Shown piece by piece: positions 1 through 9,342 of a stretch of 64,000 bases of DNA. Made by a program: the position numbers and the translations under genes. Every line of letters starts with the position of its first letter. The stretch's first letter is position 1. The DNA comes from Chryseobacterium taklimakanense. GTDB lineage: Bacteria; Bacteroidota; Bacteroidia; Flavobacteriales; Weeksellaceae. Under the pieces are notes generated by a model. That model ran no database searches. It was given only the letters and a program-made list of their open reading frames with translations, and was not told the origin of the DNA. Location: assembly GCF_900187185.1 (NCBI RefSeq), contig NZ_LT906465.1, positions 1,736,001-1,800,000 of the forward strand. The letters are read 5' to 3'.

Positions 1-1257
1 GACATTGCGCATTCGGCTCTAGAAAAACAGCTCATTAATTTTGATGCCGTTCACGGCTGCGTGGTAGTGATGGAAGTTGCTACCGGAAAGGTAAAAGCGA
101 TGGTAAATCTGCGCCGCACAGAGCCTGGAATTTATGTCGACGCCTACAATTATATTCTGAAAGACGGGATTGAGCCCGGCTCTACTTTCAAAACGGTTTC
201 TCTGCTTGCTGCCATGGATGATGGCTTTATCACCGAAAAAACAACAGTAAATGTCGGCGGCGGGGTTTGGAATTACGCAGGACAGAGAATTTCTGACGGT
301 CACGGTGGCGGAACTTACGAGATCAGTGATGTTTTGGCAAAATCCAGCAACGTAGGAACTGCGAAGCTAATCACGCAATATTATGCGAGTAAGCCTCAGG
401 TATTTCTGGATCACTTGAAACGGTGGAAAATGTTTGATAAAATGGACATCGAACTTCCGGGAATTACCAAACCGTTTGTTTACACGCCGCAACACTCTAA
501 ATGGAACGCTGCGACTTTAGCGTCTATATCTTACGGTTATTCCACAAACTTCAATTTGCTGCAGCTGACGACTTTCTACAACGGAATTGCCAATAAAGGA
601 AAAATGCTGAAACCGCTTTTCATTGAAAAAATCATGAAAGACGGGCAAACGCTTTATGAGGCAAAACCAGAAGTAATGGTAAACCGAATGGCATCCCCGG
701 AAGCGATCAACATGATGACGCACGCTTTAACCAAAGCTGTAGAAAAAGGAACGGCAAAAAGCATCTTCACCCCAAACCTGAAAATGGCAGGAAAAACAGG
801 AACCGCAAGATTTGAATATTGGTTGCCGGGTAAAATGAAATACCGCGCTTCGTTTGCAGGTTTTTATCCGGCTGACAATCCGAAATATACATGTTATGTG
901 ATGGTGAGTGAGCCTGATGTTGCAAAAGGATTTTACGGAGCTACGGTTGCTGCACCAGTCTTTAAGGAAATTGCCGGAAAGACTTTCCTGAAAACTCCAC
1001 AAAATGTGGAACAGGAGCTTTTGGTTGATAAGAAAGTTGATTTGTCAAAACTGACAGAAGCCAACGTGAAAGTGACTGTGAACAACCGCAAAATGCCTAA
1101 AGTAACCGGCCTGATCGGGAAAAATGTCATTCCGCAGCTTGAAAATGCAGGCTACAGAGTAGATTATAAAGGTGTAGGGAAAATAAGGGAGCAATTCCCG
1201 CTGGAAGGCACTGTAATTAATAAAAACCAAAGAATTTATCTGCAGCTGCAGAATTAG
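1..1257 (+). CDS. ftsI: Peptidoglycan D,D-transpeptidase FtsI (PBP3), 5' truncated by window edge
   Basis: Septal class B penicillin-binding protein that cross-links peptidoglycan together with FtsW. The frame is open from base 1, so the N-terminal membrane anchor and pedestal lie outside the window. Counting from base 1, the active-site motif STFK is at residues 61-64 (bases 181-192). The SSN motif lies in KSSNVGT near base 343 and the KTGTA motif near base 793. The last 60 or so residues form a PASTA-like domain (KMPKVTGLIGKNV and onward). It is the first gene of the dcw cluster here, 57 bp before murE. The identification is firm; FtsI rather than another class B PBP is inferred from the position before murE. 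Confidence 0.95.
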   Translation, partial: DIAHSALEKQLINFDAVHGCVVVMEVATGKVKAMVNLRRTEPGIYVDAYNYILKDGIEPGSTFKTVSLLAAMDDGFITEKTTVNVGGGVWNYAGQRISDGHGGGTYEISDVLAKSSNVGTAKLITQYYASKPQVFLDHLKRWKMFDKMDIELPGITKPFVYTPQHSKWNAATLASISYGYSTNFNLLQLTTFYNGIANKGKMLKPLFIEKIMKDGQTLYEAKPEVMVNRMASPEAINMMTHALTKAVEKGTAKSIFTPNLKMAGKTGTARFEYWLPGKMKYRASFAGFYPADNPKYTCYVMVSEPDVAKGFYGATVAAPVFKEIAGKTFLKTPQNVEQELLVDKKVDLSKLTEANVKVTVNNRKMPKVTGLIGKNVIPQLENAGYRVDYKGVGKIREQFPLEGTVINKNQRIYLQLQN

Positions 1258-1276
1258 AACGGATAAGCAAAAACAC

Positions 1277-1300
1277 CTTAAACTTGAAATCTTAAACTTG
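1277..1300 (+). repeat. Short direct repeat in ftsI-murE spacer
   Basis: The decamer CTTAAACTTG occurs at 1277-1286 and again at 1291-1300, separated by AAAT. Similar CAACTTGAAACTTTGAA text lies before mraY (2813-2835). It looks like low-complexity spacer sequence; no function is visible. Confidence 0.5.
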
Positions 1301-1314
1301 TAAAAAAAGATTTA

Positions 1315-2775
1315 ATGAACCTCACAGAGCTATTACAAAGAATTCCAACCCTGGAAACTTCCGGAGCAATGAACCGCAAAGTATCCGGAATTGTTTTCGA
1401 CAGCCGGAAAGCTGTGGAGAATTCGCTGTATGTAGCCCTGAAAGGAACACTTGCTGACGGGCATTCATTCATAGATTCTGCTGTTGAAAAAGGTGCGAAA
1501 GTCATTATTTGTGAATTTTTGCCTGAAAATTTCAATCCGGAAATCACTTATATTAAAGTAAAAGATTCATCAAAAACTTTAGGGCAACTGGCTTCTAATT
1601 ATTATGGTAATCCGTCCGAGCAGCTCACTTTGGTGGGAATTACGGGAACCAACGGTAAAACTTCGGTCTCCACGCTGCTTTTTGATGTGTTCACGGCTTT
1701 GGGTTTCAAATGTGCCTTGATTTCTACCGTTGAATACAGAATTGCCGGTGAGGTCATTCCATCCACGCACACCACTCCGGACGTGGTCACGCTCAACCAG
1801 ATTTTGGCAAAAGCGGTTTATGAAGGTTGCGAATATGCCTTCATGGAGGTAAGCTCCCACGGGATTCATCAGAACAGAACCGAAGGACTGCACTTTAAAG
1901 TTGGCGGCTTTACCAACATCACCCACGACCATCTGGATTATCATAAAACCTTTGAAGAATACCTGAAAACGAAGAAAAGATTTTTCGATGAACTGCCGGC
2001 AGAGGCTTTTGCCATCACCAATGTAGATGATAAAAACGGAAAGATAATGCTTCAGAATACGAGAGCAAAAAAAGTTTCCTACGCAATGAAAACGATGGCG
2101 GATTTTCACGGCCGAATCCTGGAAGTAGATTTTAACGGAATGCTTTTAAATTTCAACGGCAAAGAATTCTGGACCACTTTAACCGGGAAGTTTAACGCTT
2201 ATAATTTGCTTCTGGTTTTTGCAGTGGCGGTTGAATTGGGATTTAATGAAGAGGAGGTTTTGCAGGTTATTTCAACTTTGAAAAGAGTGCACGGCAGGTT
2301 TGAAACCATCAAATCCCCATCGGGAATTTATTTCGTAGTGGATTATGCGCATACGCCGGATGCTTTAGAGAATGTCTTAGACAGCATTAATGAAATCCGT
2401 ACAAAAAATGAGCGGTTGATTACCGTTTTTGGCTGCGGAGGCGACCGTGATCATGCGAAACGCCCGGAAATGGGAAAAATTGCGACACGGAAATCCACTT
2501 TGGCGATCATCACTTCAGACAATCCGCGGAATGAAAACCCCGCTGATATCATAAAAGATATAGAACAGGGTGTCGAGGCTCAGAATTACAGCAAATACAC
2601 GTCGATCCCCGACCGGAAAGACGCCATAAAAATGGCTATAAAATTTGCGGAACCAAGGGACATTATCGTAGTTGCCGGAAAAGGCCACGAAAACTACCAG
2701 GAAATCAATGGTGAAAAATACCATTTTGATGACCGCGAAGTGATTGAGGAATTATTAAAGATTATGGGAAAATAA
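1315..2775 (+). CDS. murE: UDP-MurNAc-L-Ala-D-Glu:meso-diaminopimelate ligase
   Basis: Cytoplasmic Mur ligase adding the third stem-peptide residue to the peptidoglycan precursor. At 486 aa it has the normal length. The ATP-binding loop ITGTNGKTS is at residues 109-117, followed by the central ligase motifs (HTTPD, EVSSHG). The DNPR motif at residues 402-405 is the family signature for meso-diaminopimelate specificity, so the organism should make mDAP-type peptidoglycan. It lies between ftsI and mraY in dcw order. The ATG at 1315 precedes the conserved N-terminal domain and no Shine-Dalgarno sequence is present, as is usual for this phylum. Confidence 0.97.
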   Translation: MNLTELLQRIPTLETSGAMNRKVSGIVFDSRKAVENSLYVALKGTLADGHSFIDSAVEKGAKVIICEFLPENFNPEITYIKVKDSSKTLGQLASNYYGNPSEQLTLVGITGTNGKTSVSTLLFDVFTALGFKCALISTVEYRIAGEVIPSTHTTPDVVTLNQILAKAVYEGCEYAFMEVSSHGIHQNRTEGLHFKVGGFTNITHDHLDYHKTFEEYLKTKKRFFDELPAEAFAITNVDDKNGKIMLQNTRAKKVSYAMKTMADFHGRILEVDFNGMLLNFNGKEFWTTLTGKFNAYNLLLVFAVAVELGFNEEEVLQVISTLKRVHGRFETIKSPSGIYFVVDYAHTPDALENVLDSINEIRTKNERLITVFGCGGDRDHAKRPEMGKIATRKSTLAIITSDNPRNENPADIIKDIEQGVEAQNYSKYTSIPDRKDAIKMAIKFAEPRDIIVVAGKGHENYQEINGEKYHFDDREVIEELLKIMGK

Positions 2776-2786
2776 CAAGTTAAACT

Positions 2787-2813
2787 GTCATTCTGAACGA
2801 AGTGCAGAATCTC
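2787..2813 (+). repeat. REP-like palindromic repeat fragment (CATTCTGAACGAAG type)
   Basis: The murE-mraY spacer carries ATTCTG (2790-2795), nine bases, then CAGAAT (2805-2810). The text GTCATTCTGAACGAAGTG resembles a dispersed palindrome type I know from many bacterial genomes, including Bacteroidota; membership in a named family was not checked. Confidence 0.55.
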
Positions 2814-2844
2814 AACTTGAAACTTTGAATTTGAAACAAAAGAT

Positions 2845-4086
2845 ATGTTATACTATCTCTACGAATATTTAACCGCAAACGGGATTCACATTCCGGGACT
2901 TAACCTGTTGAGGTACATCTCTTTCAGAGCTGCAATTTCTGTTCTGATGTCGCTTGCGATCGCGCTGATTTACGGAAAGAAAATCATTAATTTCCTTAGA
3001 CGCAGACAGATGGGCGAACTCGTGCGGGATCTCGGCTTGGAGGGGCAGAAACAAAAGGAAGGAACACCAACAATGGGAGGTTTAATTATCATTTTGGCAA
3101 CCATAATTCCGGTGCTGCTTTTCACAAAGGTTCTGAATGTGTACATTCTTTTGCTGCTGATTTCAGTGGTTTGGATGGGAGCTATCGGGTTTATTGACGA
3201 TTATTTAAAGAAAATTAAAAAAAATAAAGACGGCTTAAGCGGGAAATTCAAGGTTATCGGTCAGGTTGGCTTAGGATTGATCGTGGGCGTCACGATGTAT
3301 TTCCATCCGGATGTGGTTGTAAAAAGAAAATATGCTGATGCACAGGTGGTTAACCGTAACAATGTGGAGCAAAATTTTATGGAGACAGAAAAAGCAACAG
3401 TTTCCACCGTGCCATTTGTGAAAAACAATGAGTTCGATTACAGCGGCGTTCTGTTCTGGATGGATGCTGATGAGAGACACGAAAATGCGTGGATGGTATT
3501 CATTCCGCTGGTGATTTTCATCGTAACGGCGGTGTCGAACGGCGCCAATATTACTGATGGAATTGACGGGCTTGCGGCCGGGACCAGTGCCGTCATACTT
3601 CTGACGCTGGCATTTTTCGCGTACGTTTCAGGGAACATCATTTTTGCAGATTATCTGAACATTATGTTCCTGCCAAATATGGGTGAAACCACCATTTTTG
3701 CCGTCGCGATGGTAGGTGCCGTGATTGGATTTTTCTGGTACAATACTTATCCGGCCCAGGTTTTCATGGGCGATACCGGCAGTTTGATGCTCGGCGGCGT
3801 GATCGCGGTTTTAGCAATTATTTTAAGAAAAGAACTCCTGATTCCGGTGCTTTGCGGGATTTTCCTCATCGAAAATATTTCCGTGATGCTGCAGGTGGGG
3901 GTCTTTAAATACAGAAAAAGAAAATTTGGGTTAGAATATGCCCAGGCCAACAGATTGTTCAAGATGTCACCTCTGCACCACCATTATCAGAAAAGCGGTT
4001 ACCACGAGAGTAAAATCGTTAACCGTATGATTATCATTGGGGTTATGCTGGCGATCATCTGTTTGATTACGTTGAAAGTGAGATAA
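2845..4086 (+). CDS. mraY: Phospho-MurNAc-pentapeptide transferase
   Basis: Integral membrane enzyme that moves phospho-MurNAc-pentapeptide onto undecaprenyl phosphate, making lipid I. Family motifs are visible: GTPTMGG near residue 74, the GFIDDYLKK aspartate pair near 115-123, the [12 protein letters not shown] block near 235-247, and [11 protein letters not shown] near 375. At 413 aa it is longer than the roughly 360 aa of enterobacterial MraY. The extra length is a polar loop of about 60 residues between two membrane segments (roughly residues 155-215), an insertion I associate with Bacteroidota. It lies between murE and murD in the usual dcw order. Confidence 0.97.
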   Translation: MLYYLYEYLTANGIHIPGLNLLRYISFRAAISVLMSLAIALIYGKKIINFLRRRQMGELVRDLGLEGQKQKEGTPTMGGLIIILATIIPVLLFTKVLNVYILLLLISVVWMGAIGFIDDYLKKIKKNKDGLSGKFKVIGQVGLGLIVGVTMYFHPDVVVKRKYADAQVVNRNNVEQNFMETEKATVSTVPFVKNNEFDYSGVLFWMDADERHENAWMVFIPLVIFIVTAVSNGANITDGIDGLAAGTSAVILLTLAFFAYVSGNIIFADYLNIMFLPNMGETTIFAVAMVGAVIGFFWYNTYPAQVFMGDTGSLMLGGVIAVLAIILRKELLIPVLCGIFLIENISVMLQVGVFKYRKRKFGLEYAQANRLFKMSPLHHHYQKSGYHESKIVNRMIIIGVMLAIICLITLKVR

Positions 4087-4088
4087 GG

Positions 4089-4133
4089 GAATCCGAAGGA
4101 TTCAGTTTGAATGGCCGTAGGTGAATCCTGCGG
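4089..4133 (+). repeat. Tandem hairpin repeat in mraY-murD spacer
   Basis: There are two adjacent hairpins. GAATCC (4089-4094) GAA GGATTC (4098-4103) is perfect. CCGTAGG (4115-4121) TGAAT CCTGCGG (4127-4133) pairs fully with one G-U. It looks like a dispersed palindromic element rather than a terminator, since no T-tract follows. Confidence 0.65.
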
Positions 4134-4155
4134 ATAAAAAGAGAGAAAGCAAAAA

Positions 4156-5505
4156 ATGAGAATTGTAGTTTTAGGAGGAGGCGAAAGCGGTTTTGGTGCA
4201 GCGTATCTTGCCAAGAAGAAAGGGATGGAAGTATTTCTTTCCGATAAAGGTGAGATCCGGGAAAGCTATAAGCAGCTGTTGATGGAAAACGGAATTGATT
4301 TCGAGGAAGGCATGCACACTGAGGACAAAATCCTCAATGCAGACTGGATCGTGAAAAGCCCGGGAATTCCAAAGAAAGCGGACATCATTTTCAAAGCCAA
4401 TCAGAAAGGGATCAGGCTTTCATCTGAAATTGAATTTGCTTCGGAATTTACCAATGCAAAGATCATCGCCATTACCGGCAGCAACGGGAAAACCACGACA
4501 ACATCGCTCATTTACCATATTTTAAAAAATGACGGACTGAATGTCGGGTTGGGCGGAAATATCGGAAAAAGCTTTGCAAAACAGGTTGCGGACGAGAGTT
4601 TCGATTACTATGTTCTGGAGGTGAGCTCCTTCCAGCTCGATGATATTCAAAACTTCAGACCGTATATTTCTATGTTGCTGAATTTAAGTCAGGATCACCT
4701 GGATCAGTACAATTACAATTATGAAGAGTACGCTTTAGCCAAATTCAGAATCGCTGAAAATCAGGAGAATGACAACTTTTTCATCTATAACAAGGATGAT
4801 GAGATGAGCATGAACCTTTTGGAAAAACTTGCCATAAAAGCGAAAATGTTGCCTTTCACTATGAAAGAAAAAGTCTCCGAGGGTGCTTATGCGACTGAAG
4901 ATAGGATCTTTGTGAAACTGCAGGAAGAATTCTCGATGAAGATCAAAGATTTATCATTGGTCGGAAAACACAACGTTGCGAATTCTCTTGCTGCTTCAAT
5001 TGCGGGTAAGATTTTGAAAATCAGTAACGAAAGCATCAGAAACTCCCTGATGACCTTTCAGGCCGTGGAGCACAGGTTAGAAATAGTAGCGGATATTGAA
5101 GGTGTAAAATACATCAACGACAGTAAGGCGACCAACGTGAATGCCTGCTATTTTGCTTTAGAAAGTATGAAAACACCAACCGTCTGGATCGTTGGCGGTG
5201 TGGACAAAGGAAATGACTATGCCGAGATCGAAGATCTGGTAAAGAAAAAAGTAAAAGCGATCATCTGTCTGGGCGTTGACAATGAGAAGATTATAGAATT
5301 TTTCAGAGATAAAAAGGAATTTATATACGACACGTCTAGTATGGAGGAGGCCGTGAAAATCAGCAAATCTATATCTGAAAAAGGAGATACCGTGTTGCTG
5401 TCACCGTGTTGCGCAAGTTTCGATTTGTTCAAAAACTACGAAGACAGAGGAAAAAAATTTAAAGAAGAAGTCTTAAAAAATGAACAGGTAATAATTGAGA
5501 ATTAG
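4156..5505 (+). CDS. murD: UDP-MurNAc-L-alanine:D-glutamate ligase
   Basis: Cytoplasmic Mur ligase adding D-glutamate to UDP-MurNAc-L-Ala. At 449 aa it has the normal length. It begins with a Rossmann-like UDP-binding region (VVLGGGESGFGAA). The ATP loop GSNGKTTTT is near residues 106-115, followed by EVSSFQL, HLDQY and the C-terminal HRLE...NDSKATN region of the ligase fold. It sits 69 bp after mraY, with the spacer filled by a palindromic repeat, and 27 bp before ftsW. Confidence 0.97.
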   Translation: MRIVVLGGGESGFGAAYLAKKKGMEVFLSDKGEIRESYKQLLMENGIDFEEGMHTEDKILNADWIVKSPGIPKKADIIFKANQKGIRLSSEIEFASEFTNAKIIAITGSNGKTTTTSLIYHILKNDGLNVGLGGNIGKSFAKQVADESFDYYVLEVSSFQLDDIQNFRPYISMLLNLSQDHLDQYNYNYEEYALAKFRIAENQENDNFFIYNKDDEMSMNLLEKLAIKAKMLPFTMKEKVSEGAYATEDRIFVKLQEEFSMKIKDLSLVGKHNVANSLAASIAGKILKISNESIRNSLMTFQAVEHRLEIVADIEGVKYINDSKATNVNACYFALESMKTPTVWIVGGVDKGNDYAEIEDLVKKKVKAIICLGVDNEKIIEFFRDKKEFIYDTSSMEEAVKISKSISEKGDTVLLSPCCASFDLFKNYEDRGKKFKEEVLKNEQVIIEN

Positions 5506-5532
5506 TAAAAATATCAATTTTTAATTCATAAA

Positions 5533-6774
5533 ATGAACGAACAATACACCGGAGAAAGCAAACTTGAGTATCTGAAGGGCGATAAAGTCCTCTGGATAAC
5601 CATTATTTTGATTTCTGCGTTTTCCATTTTCCCGGTATATTCTGCCAGTTCAAACCTGGAGTATATCGTGAACACCGGAACCACGACCGGCCACCTGATG
5701 AAGCATATGTTCTTCGTTGTGCTGGGCCTTGCGGTTATGCGTGCAGTGGGTTTTGTAAAATATGAACACATTGGTAAACTCAGTGCGATTTTGCTCGGTT
5801 TCTCAATTCTCTTATTGGTGATTACTATGTTTTCGGGGCAGCAGATCGATGGAGCCAGTGCGTCGCGATGGTTAAGGATTCCGGGAACACCGTTTTCATT
5901 CCAGCCGTCGTCTTTTGCTTATTTAATGCTCATCATTTACCTCTGCAGATATTTAACCAAAAAAATAAACCGGGAAAGGCTCCCGATTGAGAATGTTATT
6001 TACATATTCGGACCTATCCTTGTGGTTTTCTTACTGGTAGCCAAAGACAACGGCTCTACGGCTCTGATGATTATGATGGTGTCTATTGCTGTTTTAATCA
6101 TCGGTCAGCTGAACTGGAAATATGTCGCGGGATTCATTTCTGCAGCGTTTATTGCCGGGGCAATGTTCATTATTGTAGCACTGAATACCAATATGATCGG
6201 CGGAAACCGTGTTCATACATGGATGAGCCGTATAGAAACCTTCACCACGGCGAAAACAAAACCTTCAGAAATTGAATCTGAGGAAATGAAGGCAAAAAAT
6301 TACCAGGTAATGCAGGCCAAAGCCGCCATTGTACACGGGGGAATCACAGGCATGGGACCAGGCAAAAGCGCCTTGAAACAGATGTTGCCACAGTCAGCAT
6401 CCGATTTCATCTTTGCAATTATTGTTGAAGAATATGGATTTATCGGTGCATTTTTCCTCATCACACTTTACCTGATTATGATTATCCGTATTGTGATGAT
6501 AGCCAGTAAAATGCCGGCGTTTTTCGGATCGCTGCTGGTTTTGGCGATGGGGCTGATGATTTTCGTGCAGCTTGCTGTGAACATTGCCGTTGCGGTGAAT
6601 TTAATTCCAGTTACCGGACAACCTTTGCCACTGATAAGTTATGGCGGGACATCGATGCTAGTCACCTATTTCCAGTTGGGAATTGTGCTGAATGTAAGTT
6701 CCAGAATTCAGGTTTATGATGAGGAAGGAATGGGCAAAAAACAAAGTATTGAAGAGATAAACGATATCGCGTAA
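5533..6774 (+). CDS. ftsW: Septal peptidoglycan glycosyltransferase FtsW (SEDS family)
   Basis: Polytopic inner-membrane SEDS glycosyltransferase that polymerises lipid II at the septum with FtsI. At 413 aa it has about ten membrane segments. The SEDS landmarks are KDNGSTALM near residue 170 and the C-terminal PVTGQPLPLISYGGTS signature near residues 358-373. FtsW rather than RodA is supported by its place in the dcw cluster directly before murG; the window encodes a separate RodA in the mre operon. Its stop codon abuts the murG start, suggesting translational coupling. Confidence 0.95.
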   Translation: MNEQYTGESKLEYLKGDKVLWITIILISAFSIFPVYSASSNLEYIVNTGTTTGHLMKHMFFVVLGLAVMRAVGFVKYEHIGKLSAILLGFSILLLVITMFSGQQIDGASASRWLRIPGTPFSFQPSSFAYLMLIIYLCRYLTKKINRERLPIENVIYIFGPILVVFLLVAKDNGSTALMIMMVSIAVLIIGQLNWKYVAGFISAAFIAGAMFIIVALNTNMIGGNRVHTWMSRIETFTTAKTKPSEIESEEMKAKNYQVMQAKAAIVHGGITGMGPGKSALKQMLPQSASDFIFAIIVEEYGFIGAFFLITLYLIMIIRIVMIASKMPAFFGSLLVLAMGLMIFVQLAVNIAVAVNLIPVTGQPLPLISYGGTSMLVTYFQLGIVLNVSSRIQVYDEEGMGKKQSIEEINDIA

Positions 6775-7887
6775 ATGAACAGAAAATTAAAAATTTTAAT
6801 GAGCGGCGGCGGAACCGGCGGACACATCTTTCCGGCGGTGGCGATTGCAGACGAGATCAAGAAAAGGTTTCCGGATGCCGAATTTCTGTTCATCGGAGCC
6901 ATTGGAAAAATGGAAATGGAAAAAGTTCCGCAGGCAGGCTATAAAATTGAAGGACTGAACATTGCAGGCTTCCAGCGGGGCAATATTTTAGCCAACTTTA
7001 AACTCCCCTTCAAAGCAATTGCAAGTGTTTTGAAAGCAAAAAATCTGGTGAAAAAATTCAAACCGGATTTTGCGGTGGGAACCGGCGGCTTTGCGAGCGG
7101 ACCTGCGCTGTATGCGGCGGCAAGTCTGGGTATTCCTACTTTTCTTCAGGAGCAGAATGCGCATGCAGGGGTAACGAATAAATTTCTGAGTAAAAAGGCA
7201 AAAGCGGTTTTTACGGCTTTTCCCAATGTGAATGGCTTCCCGCCAGAAAAAATTAAGTTTTTAGGGAACCCAATCCGGCAAAATATTGCGGACGGACTGA
7301 TTGATGCCAAAACCGCGAAAGAAAAATTGGGCTTCAACCCTTATAAACTCACAATTCTTTCGGTTGGCGGTTCCTTAGGTTCGCGGACTTTGAACAATGC
7401 CTGGAAAGAAAATTTGGAGAAAGTTTTAGAGAAAGATTATCAGCTTATTTGGCAGACCGGGCGCTTAGATTACCAAAATTTGCTGAAGGAGACACAGGCT
7501 CAAACTTCAAACCCAGATACTGGAATCCACCTGAAGGAATTTATTGCCGATATGGCGCTGGCATATTCCGCGGCGGATGTTATTGTTTCCAGAGCCGGTG
7601 CGATTGCCATTTCCGAATTGGCGGTGGCACAGAAACCGGTGCTTTTGGTACCGTTCCCGTTTGCCGCAGAAGACCATCAAACCGTAAATGCGATGAGTCT
7701 GGTTGAAAAAAATGCAGCGAGAATGGTGAAAGATTCCGAAATGAAAGAAAAATTCTGGCCCACTTTGATGGTAATCACGGGAAGTGAAACCTTGGGAAAG
7801 GAAATGTCAGAAAACATGAAATTCTTCGCAAAACCAAACGCAGCGAAAGAAATTGTAGATGAAATAATTAAAGCTGTACAACTGTAA
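6775..7887 (+). CDS. murG: UDP-GlcNAc:lipid I N-acetylglucosaminyltransferase
   Basis: Peripheral membrane GT28-family enzyme that converts lipid I to lipid II. At 370 aa it has the normal length. The N-terminal glycine-rich loop SGGGTGGHIFPA is at residues 10-21, and a second acceptor-binding element GTGGFASGP is near residue 101. The C-terminal UDP-GlcNAc site includes SGSLG-like SVGGSLGS near residue 197 and SRAGAIAISEL near residue 272. The ATG directly follows the ftsW stop codon. Confidence 0.97.
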   Translation: MNRKLKILMSGGGTGGHIFPAVAIADEIKKRFPDAEFLFIGAIGKMEMEKVPQAGYKIEGLNIAGFQRGNILANFKLPFKAIASVLKAKNLVKKFKPDFAVGTGGFASGPALYAAASLGIPTFLQEQNAHAGVTNKFLSKKAKAVFTAFPNVNGFPPEKIKFLGNPIRQNIADGLIDAKTAKEKLGFNPYKLTILSVGGSLGSRTLNNAWKENLEKVLEKDYQLIWQTGRLDYQNLLKETQAQTSNPDTGIHLKEFIADMALAYSAADVIVSRAGAIAISELAVAQKPVLLVPFPFAAEDHQTVNAMSLVEKNAARMVKDSEMKEKFWPTLMVITGSETLGKEMSENMKFFAKPNAAKEIVDEIIKAVQL

Positions 7888-7898
7888 AAGTATTAGGC

Positions 7899-7926
7899 AT
7901 TATGTGCATTTCACTTTGTACATAAT
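7899..7926 (+). repeat. Imperfect palindrome in murG-murC spacer
   Basis: ATTATGTGCA (7899-7908) and TGTACATAAT (7917-7926) form an inverted repeat with one mismatch around an 8-base loop. There is no T-tract, so it is unlikely to be a simple terminator. Function unknown. Confidence 0.5.
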
Positions 7927-7941
7927 ACATAACAACAATAA

Positions 7942-9297
7942 ATGATAAATTTAGACACATATCAAAACTTCTATTTCGTTGGCATTGGCGGCATTGGGAT
8001 GAGTGCTTTGGCGCGTTATTTCCACGCTTCCGGCAAGAAAGTTCTGGGCTACGACAAAACGGAAACCAAACTTACTTCAGCCTTGATGTCCGAAGGAATT
8101 GATATTGTTTTTGAAGATAAAATTGATGAAAGAATTACCGGGCTCGACAAAGAAACTACCCTGGTTATTTACACGCCGGCCATCAAAGTGTTGGGAATTC
8201 TTGATTATTTCAGTCAAAACGGATTTACCGTTCTGAAGCGTGCAAAAGTCCTTGGCCTTATCACCGAAAATACTGAGTGCATCGCTGTTGCAGGAACTCA
8301 CGGGAAAACAACGACTTCAACTTTGGTGGCGCATCTTTGCCTGGTGGCGGATTTGCCTTTCTCATGTTTTTTAGGCGGAATTTCTGAGAATTTTAAATCA
8401 AATTTCCTGTACAACGGAAATCAATATTCAGTGCTGGAAGCCGACGAATACGACCGAAGTTTCCTGAATTTGTCACCGGACTGGGCGATTATCACGTCAA
8501 ATGATGCCGATCATCTGGATATTTACGGTGATGTAGCTACCATTGAGAGAGGCTTCAATGAATTTGCGGCGCTGGTTCCGGACAAAGATCAACTTTTTAT
8601 AAGAAAAGGCATTGATATTGGCCGGGCGGGTAAAACGTATGCAGTGAATGAGGTAGCAGATTATTACTCTGACAATCTGCGTGCGGAGGATGGAATGATG
8701 CATTTTGATTTCCACAACGGAAGCCAAACTGTTCCTTTTGAGTGGCATATTCCGGGAATTCATAATGTGGAAAACGCAACGGCGGCCATCGCCATGCTGA
8801 ATGCCGTTGGGGTTGATTTTGAAACGCTGCAGAAAGGCATCAAATCTTTCAAAGGCATCAAAAGGCGCTACACCATCAACAATTTTGATGGTGGAAAAGT
8901 CTATATCGACGATTACGCCCACCACCCAACCGAACTCAATGCGGTAATCGGCTCTATCAGGACGTTTTATCCGGATAAGAAATTATTGGTTGTGTTTCAG
9001 CCACATTTGTTCAGCCGGACCAGAGATTTTGCAGAGGGGTTTGCCCAAAGCCTTGAAAACAGCGATGAGCTCCTGCTTTTAGACATTTATCCGGCGCGCG
9101 AACTTCAGGAAAACTATCCCGGAATAAGTTCGGATTGGCTTTTGGAAAAAGTAAACCACCAAAAGAAAGAAGTTTCGTCTTTAGGCGAAGCATTTAATAA
9201 AATAAAAGAAAAAGATTTTGACATCCTGCTCACCGTCGGCGCCGGAAATATCGATACGCTGTACGACCCGATTGTGGAATGGCTTGGAAATCTGTAA
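7942..9297 (+). CDS. murC: UDP-N-acetylmuramate:L-alanine ligase
   Basis: First Mur ligase of the stem peptide. At 451 aa it has the normal length. The nucleotide-sugar binding start FVGIGGIGMSALA is at residues 12-24, and the ATP loop AGTHGKTTTST is at residues 117-127. Then follow EADEYDRSFL and the C-terminal DDYAHHPTE motif typical of MurC. It belongs to the dcw cluster. The next expected gene, ftsQ, is separated from it by an inserted small ORF. Confidence 0.97.
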   Translation: MINLDTYQNFYFVGIGGIGMSALARYFHASGKKVLGYDKTETKLTSALMSEGIDIVFEDKIDERITGLDKETTLVIYTPAIKVLGILDYFSQNGFTVLKRAKVLGLITENTECIAVAGTHGKTTTSTLVAHLCLVADLPFSCFLGGISENFKSNFLYNGNQYSVLEADEYDRSFLNLSPDWAIITSNDADHLDIYGDVATIERGFNEFAALVPDKDQLFIRKGIDIGRAGKTYAVNEVADYYSDNLRAEDGMMHFDFHNGSQTVPFEWHIPGIHNVENATAAIAMLNAVGVDFETLQKGIKSFKGIKRRYTINNFDGGKVYIDDYAHHPTELNAVIGSIRTFYPDKKLLVVFQPHLFSRTRDFAEGFAQSLENSDELLLLDIYPARELQENYPGISSDWLLEKVNHQKKEVSSLGEAFNKIKEKDFDILLTVGAGNIDTLYDPIVEWLGNL

Positions 9298-9342
9298 ACG
9301 CAATGACAAACAAAGATTTTTTGCAACAGCATGAAAATATAA

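Noticed and set aside
1579-2109. A 176-residue minus-strand frame opposite murE.
   Set aside because: It lies fully inside a canonical Mur ligase gene and has no family features.
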